This document shows positions 9,990 to 23,155 of a DNA stretch of 64,000 nt, piece by piece. Every line of letters begins with the position of its first letter. The first letter of the stretch is position 1. A model generated the notes under the pieces. That model did no database searches, was not told where the DNA came from, and was given only the letters and a program-made list of their open reading frames with translations. Source of the DNA: Heliocidaris tuberculata (taxonomy: Eukaryota; Echinodermata; Echinoidea; Camarodonta; Echinometridae); assembly GCA_025618425.1 (NCBI GenBank), contig CM046836.1, positions 27,298,790-27,362,789 of the forward strand, written 5' to 3'. The position numbers were made by a program, and so were the translations under genes.

Positions 9990-10788
9990 TTGCAAAGATA
10001 GAGGCTTAATGAGCACATTTCAAAGTTTGAGATTCTCAATGTATTAAAGCCTGTGCCCACTAACAAGTGTCCAGGTCTGGATGGTCTCCAAGTCGAATTT
10101 TACACTGTGTTCTATAATGATATTTGTGACATGTTGATTAATTCTTACAATTACTCACTCACATGCGGGTGCATGTCTTTATCTCAAAGAATGGTGTTAT
10201 TTCTCTTTTGCCTAAAAAGGGTAAGGATCATGATTATGTTTAAAAAATTAGGCCAATTTCTTTGTTAACAGTAGACTATAAAGTTATTGCCAAATGTTTC
10301 GCCACACGTTCAAAAAAAAAAAAAATCTAAATTCTAAATCCCCATCTATTAATCTAGAAAGAGGAATTTTTCAAGGTTGCCTGATTTCTCCATATCTTTT
10401 CCTTTTAGCAATTGAAATTCTTATCATTTCGATTCGTTCAGAGAACGAAATGAAATGCAATGAAATAGATAACACGGACTATAAGATCAGCATGCTTGCT
10501 GATGACACAACATGTTTTTTAGATGGTAACACTGATTCCTTTGAAGCTTCATTTGCTATGCTTGATAAGTTTGCTAAAATCTCCGGTTGTAAGATCAACT
10601 TATCCAAAAGTGAAAGTGTTTGGCTTGGGTCCCTAAAAGGCTCAACTAAGAGACATTTTAGTGAGAAAGGGCTAATCTGGAAAAACTCCTCTTTTTCTTG
10701 TCTTGGTATTAAATTTTCACTTAATTTGGACTCTCTGTTTGATCTTAATTTCGCTCACAAGTTAAGTTCTGTTGAACAAAACCTTTAA
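9990..10788 (+). pseudogene. L1/Tx1-type reverse transcriptase, frameshifted
   Basis: Recognisable blocks are NKCPGLDGLQVEFY (fingers, 10053 on), a frameshifted PISLLTVDYKVIAK-like block near 10255-10285, then an inserted A run at 10311-10325. These are followed by ERGIFQGCLISPYLF (motif B region), MLADDTTCFL (motif C with ADD) and the downstream GCKINLSKSE block. The order is that of L1/Tx1 reverse transcriptases. Multiple frame breaks make it non-functional. Confidence 0.8.
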
Positions 10789-10878
10789 AAAAAAAATTAA
10801 CCTGGAGCAAAAGTCTTTTGGACTCCTCAGTAACCAGGGATTGGAAAGAGATAGAATTATTTTGCTTGTCTGAGATTC

Positions 10879-11903
10879 ATGCTGATACTGATATTTTGTT
10901 TAGGGCTTTTGCCCCGGAGAGTGTTTTTGAAAATGCTTAACTGTCAGCTCGCGGAATCTCTTAGAATCTGGTATGTCTTTGAAACCAAATTTATAAGATT
11001 TTTGAATCTACCAGAACTTCATAAGTTAGACTTACTCTGGTTTAATAAAAATTTTCGCCTTAAAACAAAGAATTTATTTAAATTACCCAGCCTGTTATGA
11101 AAGAGGCATTCATTGTATTCAAGATATAGTGTGTGGTGACCAATTCAAAGACTTTTTTGAATTAGTTTTAGAATTCGATATTCCTATCAAGGACAAAAGA
11201 AAGTATAACTCCCTGGTGAGAGCTGTACCGGTTTGTGGTTCATGGTCCTTAGATACTAGAGACCCTTATGATGTTATTTTACAGGAGTTAATACAGGCCA
11301 AAAAGATTCCTAAATTTGCTTACCCTATTTTTATGTGTATCGAAGATCCTAAGAAGAAGTATGATTTTTGGAATAAGTTATTCGATATAAATACAGATGT
11401 TGATGAAGGGTCTCGTATTCATATGCGTAACTTCAAGTTTAATGTGTAAACAGGTCTTAAATCATTTTATTTTAAAGTTTTTCATAAAGCAATAGCTACA
11501 AACGATTTTTTTTGTTTAAGATTAGGAGGTCTGACACTCCCTTGTGCAGTTTGTGTAACAGAGATACAGACTCTATCCAGCATTTTTTGTTATACTGTCA
11601 AAGTGTTATCCCGTTTGGTTGTGTTTGGAAAGAGTTTTGTGCTCCAAACTGAAAGAGGTATTAACGTTCTCCTATTTTGAAATACTCTTTGGGGTGAAAC
11701 GTTCTTCGCCACAATCTTCCTGCATTAATTTTTTTCTTCTTTGTACTAGATTTTTTATATACCGCTGTAAATTTCAAAAGGTTAAACCTTCTTTTCATTC
11801 AATGCTTTCTTTCATTCGTGTTAAACAGAAAACAGGGTACAATATTGCCTTCAAAAATTGTAAGCTTGGCAATTATTTCAATAAGTTTAAATTTAACATT
11901 TAA
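10879..11903 (+). pseudogene. C-terminal region of the degenerate L1/Tx1 LINE
   Basis: Several short frames continue the element after the reverse transcriptase: PRRVFLKMLNCQLAESLRIW (10900s), DLLWFNKNFRLKTKNLFKLP (near 11030), and a KDKRKYNSLVRAVPV block near 11180. A Cys-rich zinc-knuckle-like stretch follows near 11540 (LCNRDTDSIQHF read across a frameshift). Only the general layout matches L1/Tx1 elements. Confidence 0.6.
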
Positions 11904-12004
11904 TGCCTTGTTGGACTGAACCATTTATTGTATGGTTTTTGTTCATGTATATATATGTTTGTTAATGTGTTGTATTTTACCCAATTTAAAAAAAAAAAAA
12001 AAAA

Positions 12005-14354
12005 TCTCTGTGTATACTAAACATCGCAAAGGAGGGTTCCGCGCAGATGTGCACAAGTCCACTAAAAGATGTGGCTGTAACTATGATGATCACCAGTAAA
12101 GCAATTACGCGTGAACGCACAGTATGGCTGAAATATGAAATTTAAAACCTTACAAAGATATTTATATCAAGTTCAATATGAAAAAAAAAAAAGAAGTTAA
12201 GGACTTTATTTTGAACAATTATTTTCGAGTTCATTATTTTTTCCACAATGAATAGGCCACTGGGCCAGTCAATAAAAACGACGAATCAATGATCTCTAGA
12301 GCCTTACAGGAATCCGGTCTTTAAAACTTTTTGAATTCTAGGAAAATAAAACGAAACAAGATGACAGTTAAAAGACATTGGATGTACATAAAAATAGGCC
12401 TGCACTTTTAGTGGTATATTCTTTTCATTTCTAAATATCCAATCGATCTTAAGTGGTATCGCATTGAAAGCTCGCTTACAAATCTCGTCAACATGGCAAA
12501 CTGTGTCGATCTTAAATATGACATACAGCAATACACTACGGCGACTATCACCATCAAAATGCAAATTTGGGTTCTTGTTACCTTTAGGTACGTCAATGTC
12601 TTACTTTTTAAGTTCCAGAAATATGTTGGCCTAACATTCAATATCGTTACTATGAACAAAAATTATATTAACTTTAGTATTTCTATAACTTCACGACATT
12701 GGCGTAAGGTGACGATTTAAGAACGACTTAAAACATAGAAGTTTTGGCTATAACCATATATTTTATGGCCAAACGTTTTTAGTAACAACCTTTGTTACGA
12801 CAAACCAAATTTAAAAGCAAATTGTCCGTATTTTTTTTTTCATTTCTAGAGAGAATGAGAATCATTTTCAATGATATCAAACCACGCAAAGTCGAGCATT
12901 TTATTGAGACACAATCAAGTGCTGTCGTCCCGCAAGTTATTTCATATTTTCTGAGCTCTTTTATCTCCAAAAAGATAAGAAAAAAAAAAAGAGAAAAAAG
13001 TTGAATTTAAGAAGCAGAATCAATACCTACATCATGACATTTGCAGACTGTTTTCTTCGTGGTTGCTTTTTCATGATAATGGAAGATTTATCAATTCAGT
13101 TTCCAAACAGTTTCTTAAAAATAAAAAGTATGCAAGGAAAAAAAAAGAAGAAAACCAATAAAAAAAAAAAAAAAGAAGAAGAAGAAGAGGAGGAAGAAGA
13201 AGAAGAAGAAGAAGAAGATAAAAAAGGTGATTTTTTAAAAATTTAATTTTAATATTAGCTCTAAACTTAAACTTAAGTTAATAGCAAGATATGAAAACCT
13301 TGAACTGGATTCAATGGAATCTTTTCATTGCAATCATGATTAGGACGCGAGTTCTACCCTAACTACTTGTGAGCCACTCTAAAAAAGTCACCCACGTAGA
13401 GTACAAAGAAAACATGAAGAAAGAAAAAAAAATTGTGTTCAGTCGTAATACCCTGATGATATTTTCTTGATGAAATTTTTTTTTAGACTTTGTAAGAGGT
13501 ATAATAAGAATTTCTCAGTGGCAGAAAACAAGTTCATTTTTTGCCATTCTTGTGAGAACTTTTATCCGTTCTATTTATTGACTAATTGACCCCCCCCCCA
13601 AAAAAAAAAAAAAAATAAAAAATTAAAAAAAAATAAAAATGACAATAAACAAGATCACGAAATAGGGATCTATCTTTCAACCAGATTTGCAAAAATACAT
13701 ATAAATTCAAGAAAATCATTCGATGATTTGAAGCGAGGTTTTCAAAAGAGGTTTCATTCATTTTGGGGCGTTTATTCAACAACGCATGTTATTGTATAAT
13801 AGCCAATAATAAAACAAATTTGTTGTGGGTCAGTGGCACATTTCCTATATAACCAATAAATCATATTGCTTCGGTAATTTTTCTCTCATTGCACATATCA
13901 ACGTCTGTCAAGTCAGTCCAAATCATTTGATCTACGAGTGTGCTTGTCAATTGATCAACCTTGGCCTAAGTTGATAGTTGCAGCAAATATTGACTATCCC
14001 GTGTTATGGGCGTCAGTTATACGAATAGTTTCCCTTTGCTCTTCAATTATTTGTCGCTAACGTAGTCGTTTTCGCAGTGGCAAGTAGACTGAGGGAAGAG
14101 CTGAGAAACGTAAAACTGTTTCATCCAAAGTATTTCATCAAACTGTTTGCTTGCATGCGTCCTTCTCGAGGGGAAAACATAGTTTTGAGCTAGTTCATTT
14201 ATTCTTTTTAGGTCCCATGCCTGTCGTGACGCTATGATCCAATCTTGGAGCAGAATGACTTGACGGGCAGTTGTTGCATTTAAAACTCGTTCTTGCCAAA
14301 CGCACTGTCGTTATCGACATCGGTCTTCTGCATTCCCCTTTTCCTCAATACATC
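12005..14354. other. Intergenic region and GPCR 5' flank
   Basis: AT-rich, with A runs at 12181-12193 and 13590-13640 and a purine/GAA-rich simple stretch at 13137-13217. Short frames are low complexity. The 5' UTR and promoter of the GPCR should lie in the last part, but I see no convincing TATA or initiator. Confidence 0.4.
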
Positions 14355-15356
14355 ATGCAAAGCCCAATGAATATCACTCCATCTGGCATCGCCAACGTAA
14401 GCGAAGTAGCCAACGCTCTGCCATTACCGACTCTGATTGTTTACATTTCATTTAGTACACTTGGGATTCTCGGAAACGGACTTGTCCTTTATGTAATTGC
14501 AAAAGTGAAGGAGCTTCAAGATACAACTAATCTATTCATTGTCAACCAATCGCTTATAGACGGCACCTCTTCGATACTCCTCCTTGCCAATTTCGTTTTG
14601 CCTAAACCACCTCTCCCGAAAGAGAATCTGATACTGGCAAGGTTTCTTTGTGGCTTCTGGTACACTCAGTATCCGTACTGGGCAACATATATAGCTACGT
14701 TAGTCAATTTGCTCATCCTGACTTTGGAGAGATATTGCGCTGTGGTCTATCCTATAAGATACAGAAGGCATGTCAAGTACAAATTGGTAATTGTTTGTTC
14801 CCTCATTCCTTGGATCCTTGGCTTTCTTCACATGAGCTACCTGATAACTATAGCAGAGGTGGAAGATCGGTCGTGTTTATTGTATATGTGGCCAAATGAA
14901 ATAATGCAACCGGCGATGGGAATCTACACATTCACTATGTATTTCATCGTCACTTTTTCCTTCATGTTTTACATGTACGTCCGCATCTTACAAAAGCTAC
15001 GAGAGGGACCAAGTACAGCTGTAGGATCCGTTCATCAGGTCAGAGACTACAGAGAAATCGCTAGGAGGAATGCAGTAAAGACGATGTTGTCTTTGAGCCT
15101 TTGTTACGCAACCTGCTGGGCACCTAACCAATTCACCTACCTTCTCTACTGCGTCGGAGTTGACGTCAATCTCGATGGGACATTCTATTACGTAACAGTC
15201 TGTATTGCTTTCATAAACATGTGGATCAATCCGTTTGTGTATACATTTCAGTATCATAAATTCCAAAATGGACTTAAGATAGTCTTTAGTTGCCCAAGAC
15301 GTACTCCTGATGTACAATCCGTATATAGCACAGATAGGCCGGCATCTCAAGTCTAG
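14355..15356 (+). CDS. Single-exon class A (rhodopsin-like) GPCR, 333 aa
   Basis: Plasma-membrane receptor with seven hydrophobic segments and class A landmarks. These are GN at 40-41 (TM1), SLID with Asp69 (TM2), Cys99 and Cys174 for the TM3-ECL2 disulfide, ERY at 125-127 (a DRY variant), Trp153 in TM4, CWAP at 254-257 (TM6), and NPFVY at 292-296 (NPxxY, TM7). The extracellular N-terminus is short, with glycosylation sites NIT and NVS and no signal peptide. I chose ATG 14355. The frame is open 28 codons further up but without an ATG, and another ATG follows at 14367. There are no introns. The ERY and the NQ after CWAP resemble peptide or orphan receptors; the ligand cannot be told. Intronless lineage-expanded rhodopsin-type receptors are well known in sea urchins. 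The C-tail is short (about 35 aa) and contains Cys313, a possible palmitoylation site. Confidence 0.93.
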   Translation: MQSPMNITPSGIANVSEVANALPLPTLIVYISFSTLGILGNGLVLYVIAKVKELQDTTNLFIVNQSLIDGTSSILLLANFVLPKPPLPKENLILARFLCGFWYTQYPYWATYIATLVNLLILTLERYCAVVYPIRYRRHVKYKLVIVCSLIPWILGFLHMSYLITIAEVEDRSCLLYMWPNEIMQPAMGIYTFTMYFIVTFSFMFYMYVRILQKLREGPSTAVGSVHQVRDYREIARRNAVKTMLSLSLCYATCWAPNQFTYLLYCVGVDVNLDGTFYYVTVCIAFINMWINPFVYTFQYHKFQNGLKIVFSCPRRTPDVQSVYSTDRPASQV

Positions 15357-17110
15357 GCTTTCTACCTCAAAGTAAGCTGCAAGGCAGTGAACGGGCCATT
15401 AGGTGATTGATGTCACATCATACCAACCCCCATTCTTTTAGCGACGCAAGGGCCGATGGGATGCGAGGGGGGGGGGGGGGGGTAAAGATGGGAAGGTTCG
15501 TAATTGGCATCAGCCATGATAGTTCTAAAAAGTTTCACGCCTTTATTTGTCACCAATGTAGCCAGTATTATATCACATCACTGATACTATGTGTTAAAAA
15601 TAAACAATTAACTTTTTTTATCGTTAAAAGCTCAAACGTTACAAATCACATCAGAGTGATGTTTTCAAGAGAAAAAAGGGTATCATTTTTTTTTTTTGGA
15701 CCAAGTCGACGATATTTATTTCAAATTTTCTTAAAATAATGCTCAAAATGCTTGATTAGATCTTCCTTTTGTGAAATGTCAAGCTTACAAAATCTAAGTG
15801 TAACAGTAATTGATTAAAAAACAAACATACAAACAATACCATTATGTATCATACCTGTCATTTCTGCCAAACTTTTGCCCTCCAGTGTTATTAATGATTC
15901 CTGACTCTGTGTTTAAAAAAAAAGATGTTCTGGAATTTCAGCTGCAGTGCACAATGGCAACTGTTGTGTTCTGAATTATTTACTAATACAATGGGCTTGA
16001 TTTTTTTTCAAAAAGTGAAAATATTCAGGGTATTATTTAAAGAAAAGTATTCAATAAAAATGTCATAAAACTGCTCCCAATAAATATGAAGTCCGTCAAC
16101 AGATTATTTTACAATGTGAAAATTGCAGTCTGATACGAGTTATAATTTTGAAATATTAAAACGCTCAAATGGGTGACTTATTGTTATAGTGATTTCACAT
16201 ACACGTACTAAATAATAGTTTGATCATATTGATGATATCAGTAATCAGTTAATCCATATTCAGCATCAGGGCGAAGGGGTTGGCGGGGAAGACAATCGAA
16301 GCACAAGTTCCCAGCAACATTCGTAAAAATTAAATTCCCAATCAATTTTTATTCCCCCCTGCCCCTATTTATTTTTTCTCTATCACTCATACCTCTCCAA
16401 GATTGTCCAAGACCTGGTAATCTGGGGCTAATATAAAACAAAATGTAAAGCTCCTTCCATTTAACCTCTCCGGATACATTTTGAAATTCTGCACGCAGTG
16501 TTGAATACCATTCACTTAGAATAATACATTCGTCAGATTTGACGGACGTGTATTATTAATATTATATTCAATCAGTCACGTTTTAACTGCACATCGCGCC
16601 AAAAATTGCGGAGTTGACAATCTTGTTTTCTAACACGACAGACTTGACATATAATATCCGACTGTAATCATGGGTCTCTGTATTTCCAGCGTAGTTTCAC
16701 CTTTGCCATGTCCATCAAATATTAAATGTTGTTTATATTATAATAGACAAGTGATAATATTGATTCGTGTCGTGGCTTTTCCCCCTTAGCATTAACATGA
16801 AAATGAGCCTTACATAATTATTCCGAAGTGCGATAGTTTTACATTGGAATCAGGGTTTTCAAGGTTTTATTATCACATTTAATACATTTACATTTAATGT
16901 GTTAATGTAGAAGTGAGGAGTTTTCAGTCACCCTTTGTAATATAGCGAAGTTCAGTATTCAGAACGTTACATCAAACTTAGACCTTACTGTATTCAGATT
17001 TTGCATAAATTTCACCCCCCCCCCAAAAAAATAATAAAAAAATGAAAAATTAATTAATTCTTATCATGAAATTGGGAAATAAATTTACATTAAAAAAAAC
17101 ATTTATTAAA
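15357..17110. other. GPCR 3' flank, no gene
   Basis: Contains a dG run (15469-15482) and an AATAAA near 15599-15604 that could serve the GPCR transcript. The rest is AT-rich with no recognisable coding. Confidence 0.4.
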
Positions 17111-17111
17111 T

Positions 17112-17222
17112 AATAATGATGATGATAACAATAATAATAATAATAATAATAATAATAACTATAATAATAAGTATGATAATGATACTACTACTACTACTAC
17201 TACTAATAATAATAATAATAAA
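17112..17222 (+). repeat. Trinucleotide microsatellites (AAT)n, (ACT)n
   Basis: Consecutive ATG/AAT, then TAC/ACT, then AAT triplet runs. Confidence 0.9.
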
Positions 17223-20114
17223 TAGATATCACTTATGGTGTCTGATTCAAGCCCCAGTAGTGCCCACAGCTTTATACGTTCATCAGATTTGGGTCAGGAC
17301 TCAGTTGGACTTGCCCAAGTAAATTTATTAACACGACTAAATACTTTTTTTTGCTTTAGATGTACAAAAAAAAAACATGCATCAGCAAAGACTTATCCAA
17401 ATTCATCAGAGGATAGAATAGACATTTTTCGTATAACACTCCCTTTCAATCTAATCGCATTGACACTTTTAAAAATACCTTCTTATTAAAGTTTTTGATA
17501 TTCATCTATGTTCATTTTTTGTATGCACATTTACAACTTGATGTTCATTATAATGATTACACACATTCTGCAACATTTGATTGTATCTATGGAAAGGTTC
17601 TGTAAAAATTGCTAATGGTTTTATAATACTGTCTAATTTTAGAATGTTTGCTTACTCACACGCATACGCATGCTTTCTATTAAAGAGTCACTTAAAATAA
17701 ACCATCAAGCCATCAAACATGATTTTTCTTTTGATTTACTAAATAAGGCAAAGATTGTCATTCTTAAGATTTTGGTTGAAAGAATTTTCAAAATCACTGC
17801 CTGTGGTTTATCTCTCAGTCCATTTGCATTATATATCTGTGGATTAATATAACGCTATAATTCTTTTGGATTTTTTTTTTCATGCATGCCCGACTCACTT
17901 GAGGCACCATTTAGATTGCGTCCGTACCTGCACTGAGCCTGTGAAGGCAAGCCCGGCTCAAACGAGTCGTCTTTTTGTCATCGTATGTCTCTCTGGCTTT
18001 CTTTCCTATCTTCTTTTCCCCTTCTTATCTCTGATCAAACTCTGCCTATGTGCTGTTTCAATTAGAGATGAAAATAAATATACATGTATACAACGTTTCG
18101 CTCTTTGCTGATATACATAGAGAGTACTACCTGATGATTGATGTGATAATGTTTGTGAACAGCGGTGAAGCTACAGTACTGGGGGCATGATGGAGCGTGC
18201 GCCTAATCGAATGATGAAAAGGGGGAGGTGGTGGAACAGAGTCACATAGCCAAAGGGATAGCTGGGAAAAGGAACGTGCAAAGAAGATGATATGACTCCC
18301 TTCCAGCCTCCCCCCCCCCCACCCCAATCAATATATTGGACAGACGGGCATGTGCCGTCTTGACGACCCCCCTTCGCCGTTCTCAAGATACCTGAATTTT
18401 CATAAACTGCTGTTCTCACCCATCTCAGTGCTCTTACTTAAGTCACAGGCAGACGTGCCACCTATTTCGACGTATGGAAACGTAGAGTAATATTACTCTA
18501 TCGAAAGTTTCAAGAGCGTCCCCATAATGCGTTCGCTTGAAACGAGACAGCGTTCACAAGAGGGCGAAAATGGTCTAGGCTGCTAATACAGGGCGGAATG
18601 GGGATATTGCCTACTAGCTTCTCTTCCGCTTATAGTGTTTCATTTCGAAGTCACGGAACTGTTGTGAGTTCCCACGTAACGAGTGGACAGCGAAGTTACG
18701 CCAGCAATGTTTCAAGATACAAACTCCTTGGAAATGTTGAAATGTGCATCAATGTCCTACATGTTTAGATAGTCACTTATTTGTTAATTTATAGATGACT
18801 TACTTAGGTATCAACAATCGATCAATTACTTATTAGCTATTCACTTTGTTACTTTAAGTAATTAATTAACTAATTAATTAGTAAAATGATTGATCGATGC
18901 GATGGAAAGGTCAGTTTAAATAATTACCTCCGACTAAAAATACAGTGGGGGTGATATGCTGGAGGTATCCGCATGTTGCCAAGGCGACTAAATATTTAAT
19001 TAATAGAAGAAAGAAAAAAGTTCACAGATACTGTAAGATATAAATTCAAAAGCAAAACAAAAAAGAAAAATATTGCAAATTAAAAAATGAATATAACGTA
19101 AACATGACATACATGTAGAATTATAGGAGATTGCCGCAACATGCCGCAACAGATCGTATTTATCTTTTTCCTGTCAATCTAAAGGAAGTTATTAAAGTTT
19201 CATCTAAAGTGTTAGATTTTGTTCTGACGTCTTTGAATTTGACAGATTTAATTGGATTATAATGAGTCAGCTGGCAAATGTCATGCTAAATCGACACAAA
19301 TAGACACAAGGGTAAATTTCATCGTGTAGTGTGTTAATTGTCCTTTTTTCCAAAAGTTTCGTAATATTTTCCAGCAGGTCCTTCCGAAATTCATCGTCAT
19401 GATCGATCTAGCACGCGATACTGATTCTTATTGATGAGCTATATATTGACCTGTTCACTACTGAATGCTCTCACTTTCATAGAATCATTGCAGAGATTTT
19501 CCGGCTCCCGTAGGCAAAGTGAATTGGTAACTTTGTAGAGGCTTGATAAAATCTGAGCTGCCTGGCCCTACAAGCTATCAGTGTATGTAATATGGGGTAA
19601 AAATGAAGCCCGGGGAGGGGGGGGGGGGGGGGTGCACTTCAAAATAATAATGTGCTTCCCGAAAGTAAACATATACAGGTGACCGGAAATGCCAGACTCA
19701 TTTCCCCCCATAGATTGCAGTGTTAGACTAAAGCGTACCCCAAAGTGTATCAATCACCTGAAAAAAATAATTTGTGTACAGCTAGAAAGTATAAAATCAA
19801 CCTCAAAGAACTTTGTCTGGTATTCTATAGGTCAACAGTTAATAAGTATGAAGGAAATAAAAGATAACATGAAAATGCTCACGCGGAACAGAACTCAAAG
19901 TTTGGTTCCACGCGAGCCCTTACCTTGACGAGCTCGTACGGGTGCGTCGAGTAGTATTCTCGCTTTTACGCTTATAGATAGTGTAATTAAAATTGCAATA
20001 TCTCTTTATAGAATTAATATTTGAAGCCCATATTTTGAATAAAGTATAACGACATGCAACCTCTAACATACAGAGAAAAATTATTTTTGGTGATTGGTAC
20101 CCTTTAACGAAAAT
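17223..20114. other. Intergenic, no gene recognised
   Basis: Dispersed dG/dC runs (18310-18319, 19618-19632), T runs, and an AATTAATT-rich stretch near 18850-18890. Short open frames only. Confidence 0.4.
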
Positions 20115-20883
20115 TAAATTCCCCACAATATGGTACCACATTCGATTGTCTTGGTGAAGATTTACATGACAATTTCAGGCCAAATATGTGAATTTTTATC
20201 AATTTTTCCCAAAATATGAATTGCATCAAAATACAGTTTCTCTGTATTTCTAATGTCTTTGTGAATGAAGAATTGAAACTTTCTCAAAAACTGCCCAGAC
20301 ATATGGTCAATATCCTATGAAAATTACAAGTTTGCTGTTTTTCTGGCAAAGAAGTTACAGTGTTCTAAAGTTTACACTTTGGTATTGTCTTAAGAGTGAG
20401 AACTTGGTTGCTAAGGGCTGCCTTCACCCTAGCAATTGTCATTGTGAGGTGTAGAATCAAATATTTCACTTTTAATGGCTACTGGCGTGCAGATGAATAT
20501 CTTAATACCCAGTGTGATGTCAGATAATGCAGTTTTTTAAATATTTTATTAAGAAATAACTCTTTATTATTGCTATGATCATGATGATGTACATGTGCCT
20601 AAAGTGCCTCGGGTGGTATTACAGAAACCAATACAGACTATTGGTCCAATTTTCAAGTGATAGTCATGATTTACATTCAAGTTCAGAACTTGCACCCCAC
20701 AACCTCCTTTGACATGTCTGTGCTCCCCCCCCCCCCCCCCCCCCCGTTGCTATGATATGAATGTGCCTGTTAACCGATGATAAGCATTCAATAACCATTT
20801 TAAGACTACCCGGGATACTTAAAATGGTTTTACGTGATAGTCATGATAACTCCATGATGGTACTGGACAGTAGGGTTTAGAAC
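20115..20883 (+). repeat. Left arm of the 8.6-kb foldback
   Basis: Inverted match to 27905-28709, with a dC run at about 20726-20745. Confidence 0.75.
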
Positions 20884-21418
20884 TTGAACCACACACCCCC
20901 ACCCCATGACATGTTTATCCACTCTCGCCCCCCCCCCCCCCCCGCTAAAAGCGAGAATTTTTAGTGCAAAGCAATATTTTGATGGAAAATAGATCAATAA
21001 ATCGAAGAGTCTTGGCAACTCATTCACAATCTTGTGGTAAAGGGGGAAAACCTGTCAAAGCCTTACCTTTCTTGCCCATTCCCCTTCTCTTAAATTTGAC
21101 TTTTATCAATATCTACAAGAATTGTTTAGTTAAAGAAACTAATTAAGGTCATGAATGAAATAAATGAGACCAGGGGAGGATTTCACTAACATTCACGAGC
21201 GATTAATCGCAAGACCCATCGTTCGTACCCTTCTCATCGCAGCTGCGTGGAGTTGTTTCAGAGGATTTCACAAAACCCGTCGCAGCAGCGATGCATTTTT
21301 ATTCGAAAAATACTTCTTGAACGAGGATGGGGTCAATTTTAGCCATCATTTTAGCCCACGGGATTTGTGTGCGATCATTTGTGATTTTCAAGTGATTTTT
21401 GTTCTTAACTTCACCAAA

Positions 21419-21451
21419 ATGGATGTTAACGACTGTCATAATATCAGTAAG
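21419..21451 (+). other. Possible first exon with consensus donor
   Basis: ATG in a fair context (ACCAAAATGG) followed by ten codons (MDVNDCHNISK) and AAG|GTAAGAT. No downstream exon that continues the frame was identified: the acceptor at 22546 meets a stop in phase. It may be a remnant of a gene carried by the transposon. Confidence 0.2.
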
Positions 21452-21969
21452 GTAAGATAATCTACAATTACATATTCTGTTGAGGATTTTGATAAGTATT
21501 TAATATCTACGCAGGAGTTTACAGTGTTATTGTCATTAGTCATCGCGGTGTCGCGGTGCCAGCGATGCAAACTGTGCGGTAGAGAACCTCACTGGCTATC
21601 TACGTTAGATGTCGCACTGATAGTGTTTATGTACGTGTTTGTGTGGAATCGAAGTGGAGAAGAATTGAATTGAATTAGTTTATTTATAGAATATCAATGG
21701 TTTAACTTTAAATCTTTAACACTTGTAAAAATATAAAATACATAGAGAGTCTAATCATAAAATAAATTTAACTTGGTCTAACTCTAAAACAAATCTAGTA
21801 ACATGGGACTCTGGAGTAACTAAGAAAGACTGTATTTATTAACGTTAGATCAAAGTTAAGTAACAAAAGTTATTTATAGAGTAATAGACTAATGTCGAGA
21901 ACAATATACGAGCTCAACCACAGTGTTCTCCTCTTATGAAATAATACAAGTAAAAAAGAAATTCTTTTA

Positions 21970-22250
21970 GGCCCTAAATCTAGATCTAGATCTATCTAGA
22001 GTCTAACCCCCCCCCCCCCCAACAGCAACCTGGAAATAGGATCTTTTTTAGACTAGTAGATCTAGACCTAAGCCTAGTCAATCTAAGTTGGGTCTATCGT
22101 TAGATCTAGATGTAGATTAGAATCTAACGTTAGAACTGTTGCATCTAGATTTTGGGATCATGGACAAATATAGAACCAGCAGTGTTAACTAGCATAACAT
22201 TGTTGGATCTAAATTTAGGTCCAACAGGGTCTAGATTCTTCTTCTTCACT
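21970..22250 (+). repeat. TCTAGA/AGATCT-rich degenerate hexamer cluster
   Basis: Dense overlapping copies of TCTAGA, AGATCT and CTAGAT variants (for example TCTAGATCTAGATCTATCTA near 21980) over about 280 bp, interrupted by a dC run. Confidence 0.6.
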
Positions 22251-22251
22251 A

Positions 22252-23070
22252 TAATACTAATAGAGTATAAGTACAGGCTACTGTCTGGTGTATGCTCGTA
22301 CTTTCCTAGACTTTATATCCTTTCTTACTTTGATTTAGTCTGGCTCCCAACTGGGCAAATTGTGTTCGTTCATTCTGTTTAAGTCCAACTGATTTTTCAG
22401 ACCGATGAAAGACAAATCTCCTTAACCCCCCCCCCCCAAAAAAAAAAAAAATAATAATAATAATAATTAAAAAAAAAAAGAATTCACACATTGATTTACT
22501 AGCTAATAGATCTACTCCAAATTTTTTTTTTTTTTTTTACTTTCAGAAGTCAGACTAGCATGAGAGCTCTGTGTCACCTTGCAAAGGTCTCACTTTTACT
22601 TGTGAGGATGGAAGAAGATGAAGATGTTGCCTCAGAGGAAGAAGTGACAGGAGTTAGGAGAAAATGCTGAAGAGAGTGGAGGACTTGAACGATATTGTGA
22701 AGAAATTCTGATACAGCTGGAATAAAACAGGTAGGCCTATGTTTGTATTTTAATTTACATTGTCATTTGCACATGGCATGTCTGCATGGACTCCTAAGTT
22801 TCAGATAGTCTGAAACTAAGAACATCTAAGTGTGACACAATTGATACAGTAAATTGACACCAAGAATTATATCAAAGCTTTTTGTTGTTGTTGCTTGATA
22901 TCAATATCATATTTGAATATCACCCACCCCCTGCCCCACAAGCTTTTCTAGACTGTATAATGTGCTTTGTCAAACAGGTGAAGATGATCATCATCAACAA
23001 CAAAATCCCACCCAAAATCACCCTGCCTGCTAATTTTTTTGTTCTTTCTATCACTTGACTTTTGCAAAAG
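22252..23070. other. No gene recognised
   Basis: Simple A/T and dC runs at 22425-22480. A splice-acceptor-like TTTTTTTTACTTTCAG at 22531-22546 is followed by a short frame rich in Glu/Asp (MEEDEDVASEEEVTGV) that soon stops. Confidence 0.3.
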
Positions 23071-23155
23071 GTGGAGAATACGTTCAACAAAATATGTGCA
23101 TGAGGAGAAACCGCAGACATCGAAACGAGAGGGCAGAGAGGATACCTATTGGAAG
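23071..23155 (+). other. Possible exon with basic peptide
   Basis: Bounded by an acceptor-like TTTTGCAAAAG and a donor GGAAG|GTAAG. One frame reads GEYVQQNMCMRRNRRHRNER, an Arg-rich stretch. It might be the start of a transposase-type ORF. Nothing else supports it. Confidence 0.2.

Larger units (their letters stand above)
8278..12004 (+). mobile_element. Degenerate L1/Tx1-group LINE (ORF2 remnant plus poly(A) tail)
   Basis: The same-strand pieces follow the order of an L1-type ORF2: endonuclease (8278-9440, split by a SINE), reverse transcriptase (about 9990-10788), and the C-terminal region (10879-11903). A poly(A) tail follows at about 11988-12004. Frameshifts, stops and A-tract insertions break the frame many times, so it is dead. 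An ORF1-like fragment lies upstream at 6782-7080. Confidence 0.8.

Noticed and set aside
14997..15350. 117-codon minus-strand frame
   Set aside because: Antisense shadow of the GPCR.
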